Assembly: GCA_020444065.1 (NCBI GenBank)
Contig: JAHLLQ010000002.1
Location: 62,001 to 126,000, forward strand
DNA length: 64,000 nt
Direction of reading: 5' to 3'
From: a bacterium
Lineage (GTDB): Bacteria > Sumerlaeota > Sumerlaeia > SLMS01 > JAHLLQ01
Numbering within the stretch: position 1 is the first letter of the stretch; each line of letters opens with the position of its first letter. A program made the position numbers and the translations under genes. Below, piece after piece: positions 63,385 through 64,000 of this stretch. A model generated the notes under the pieces. That model was not told where the DNA came from, searched no databases, and saw only the letters and a program-made list of their open reading frames with translations.

Positions 63385-63395
63385 GTTATCGATAC
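63385..63395. promoter_or_regulatory. LacI-type operator candidate, site 1
   Basis: GTTATCGATAC with central TATCGATA palindrome. It lies 32-42 bases upstream of the GH3 start and just downstream of a minus-strand TTGACG hexamer, where a repressor would block initiation. Confidence 0.4.
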
Positions 63396-63510
63396 CTTTT
63401 TGCCCCACGCGAGCGTCAACGCGAAACTCCTCCCTAACCGATTTTCACCGCACTTGCAGTACATCTCATTCATGCCAAATCGGACATGGTTTGGCGGGAA
63501 TGTCGGATCA

Positions 63511-63523
63511 GATAACGATAACT
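63511..63523. promoter_or_regulatory. LacI-type operator candidate, site 2
   Basis: GATAACGATAACT, whose complement carries GTTATCGTTA, one base from the shared GTTATCGATA motif. It sits 118 bases from site 1. Confidence 0.35.
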
Positions 63524-63800
63524 GCAAAGGGGCGTTGGTCTCATTTTGCCCCCTTTGGAAGACGCGGAACAGACTTGGGCCAAATGCCAAGCAGGCGCCC
63601 TTCAGCCCCTTGGAGTCCAACGCCCTCCGTTCCTATAAGTCTTGAAAATACAATGGAAAACCAAGCGAATTCAGCACTTGGACGCGTCGGCACATCGGTG
63701 CTTGCTTCATGGATTACGAGTCCACGGATGGGCCGTGGAGAAAAAAACTTCCTTGGACCGGTCCTTTTTCTCTTGCGCGAGGCGGGGCTGCTGAGGAGAG

Positions 63801-63810
63801 TTATCGATAG
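63801..63810. promoter_or_regulatory. LacI-type operator candidate, site 3
   Basis: GTTATCGATA, identical over ten bases to site 1, 89 bases before the prepilin gene start. Confidence 0.35.
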
Positions 63811-63898
63811 CAACGGCACGGCGGGAACACAGCCCCCTTACCCGCCTGGCACCACCAAAAGGCGAAGCCCGCCGCAAAATCTCAGGAGGTTCCCCACC

Positions 63899-64000
63899 AT
63901 GCAGCACACAACCGCCCCGACACGCCGCCGGGGGTTCACCCTCATCGAACTCCTCATCGTTGTGGCCATCATTGCCATTCTGGCCGCGATCGCAGTCCCC
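63899..64000 (+). CDS. Type II secretion/type IV prepilin-like protein, cut by the window end
   Basis: Only the first 34 codons are present. MQHTTAPTRRRGFTLIELLIVVAIIAIL is a textbook class III prepilin signal: basic leader, Gly-Phe cleavage site, Glu at +5 and a hydrophobic helix. It may be the major pseudopilin GspG missing from the cluster at 52-61.7 kb, or a DUF1559-type secreted protein with the same signal. AGGAGG lies nine bases upstream of the ATG. The rest is outside the window. Confidence 0.85.
   Translation, partial: MQHTTAPTRRRGFTLIELLIVVAIIAILAAIAVP

Larger units (their letters stand above)
63354..63898. other. 545-bp non-coding control region between divergent GH3 and prepilin genes
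   Basis: No convincing gene is visible in either strand. It holds three GTTATCGATA-type sites (63385, 63511, 63801). On the minus strand, TTGACG (63414-63419) lies about 19 bases before the first site, so that site would overlap a GH3 promoter. On the plus strand TATAAG at about 63634 is preceded by TTGGAG 18 bases upstream, a weak candidate promoter toward the prepilin gene. Confidence 0.5.

Noticed and set aside
63541-63819. Minus-strand 92-residue frame in the GH3 upstream region
   Set aside because: Arg/Ser/Pro-rich composition, no ribosome site and no domain; typical of non-coding GC-rich sequence.

Overview
The window is 64 kb of GC-rich DNA (about 60% by eye) from a free-living, didermic bacterium. 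It is densely packed chromosome: I find no IS element, phage gene, CRISPR array, rRNA or tRNA. Several traits point to a deep-branching phylum near the Planctomycetes/FCB radiation, with Sumerlaeota (BRC1) or Hydrogenedentota as my guess: a secreted Thr/Pro/Ser-repeat protein ending in a dockerin-like module, a HEAT-repeat/cyclophilin fusion, an FHA-Ser/Thr kinase, and a divergent type II secretion-like cluster. The phylum call is inference only.

Layout. (1) 0.1-4.8 kb: hisF, a GT-C membrane glycosyltransferase, ispG and a small CHC2 zinc-finger protein. (2) 4.8-9.4 kb: two transporters, a FetAB-type exporter on the minus strand and a polar amino-acid ABC system whose permease carries two nearly identical substrate-binding domains. 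(3) 9.4-15.4 kb: a tightly coupled minus-strand glycan operon (GT2, GT4, a glycogen-binding-domain/GT-C fusion, an FkbM methyltransferase, GT4). (4) 15.7-16.8 kb: a lower-GC pair, a PLD-like protein and a two-helix membrane protein. (5) 16.8-25.3 kb: glycyl-tRNA synthetase, a radical SAM/SPASM protein, a ModA-like lipoprotein behind a ModE-like operator, a HEAT-cyclophilin fusion and the repeat/dockerin surface protein. (6) 25.5-34 kb: hsp20-lon, a second radical SAM protein, a beta-lactamase-fold lipoprotein, moaC, and a histidine kinase/NtrC-type regulator operon with a sigma54-like promoter. (7) 34.3-41.1 kb: tsaD, def, hisI, trpE, a 2-hydroxyacid dehydrogenase, a methyltransferase, a WaaP-like kinase and a cupredoxin-like protein. 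(8) 41.1-51.8 kb: an unrecognised 622-residue protein, purU, a sulfite-oxidase-family molybdoenzyme, an acetyltransferase, a DUF2179 membrane protein, a lipoprotein plus a lone DppB-type permease, the FHA-kinase and another GT-C protein. (9) 52-61.7 kb: nine collinear type II secretion/type IV pilus-like genes (E, F, H, I, J, K, L, M, C-like) without a secretin. (10) 61.7-64 kb: a GH3 glycosidase, a 545-bp control region with three copies of a GTTATCGATA-like motif, and the first codons of a prepilin.

Themes. Molybdenum use recurs (modA with its operator, moaC, a molybdopterin oxidoreductase), as does cell-surface glycan building (three GT-C proteins, three cytoplasmic glycosyltransferases, FkbM, a WaaP-like kinase). 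The secretion cluster lies beside a glycosidase, and elsewhere in the window a dockerin-bearing exoprotein is encoded, so a saccharolytic, surface-active lifestyle is plausible. Adjacent genes are often translationally coupled (ATGA/GTGA overlaps), and several convergent pairs share their stop codons.
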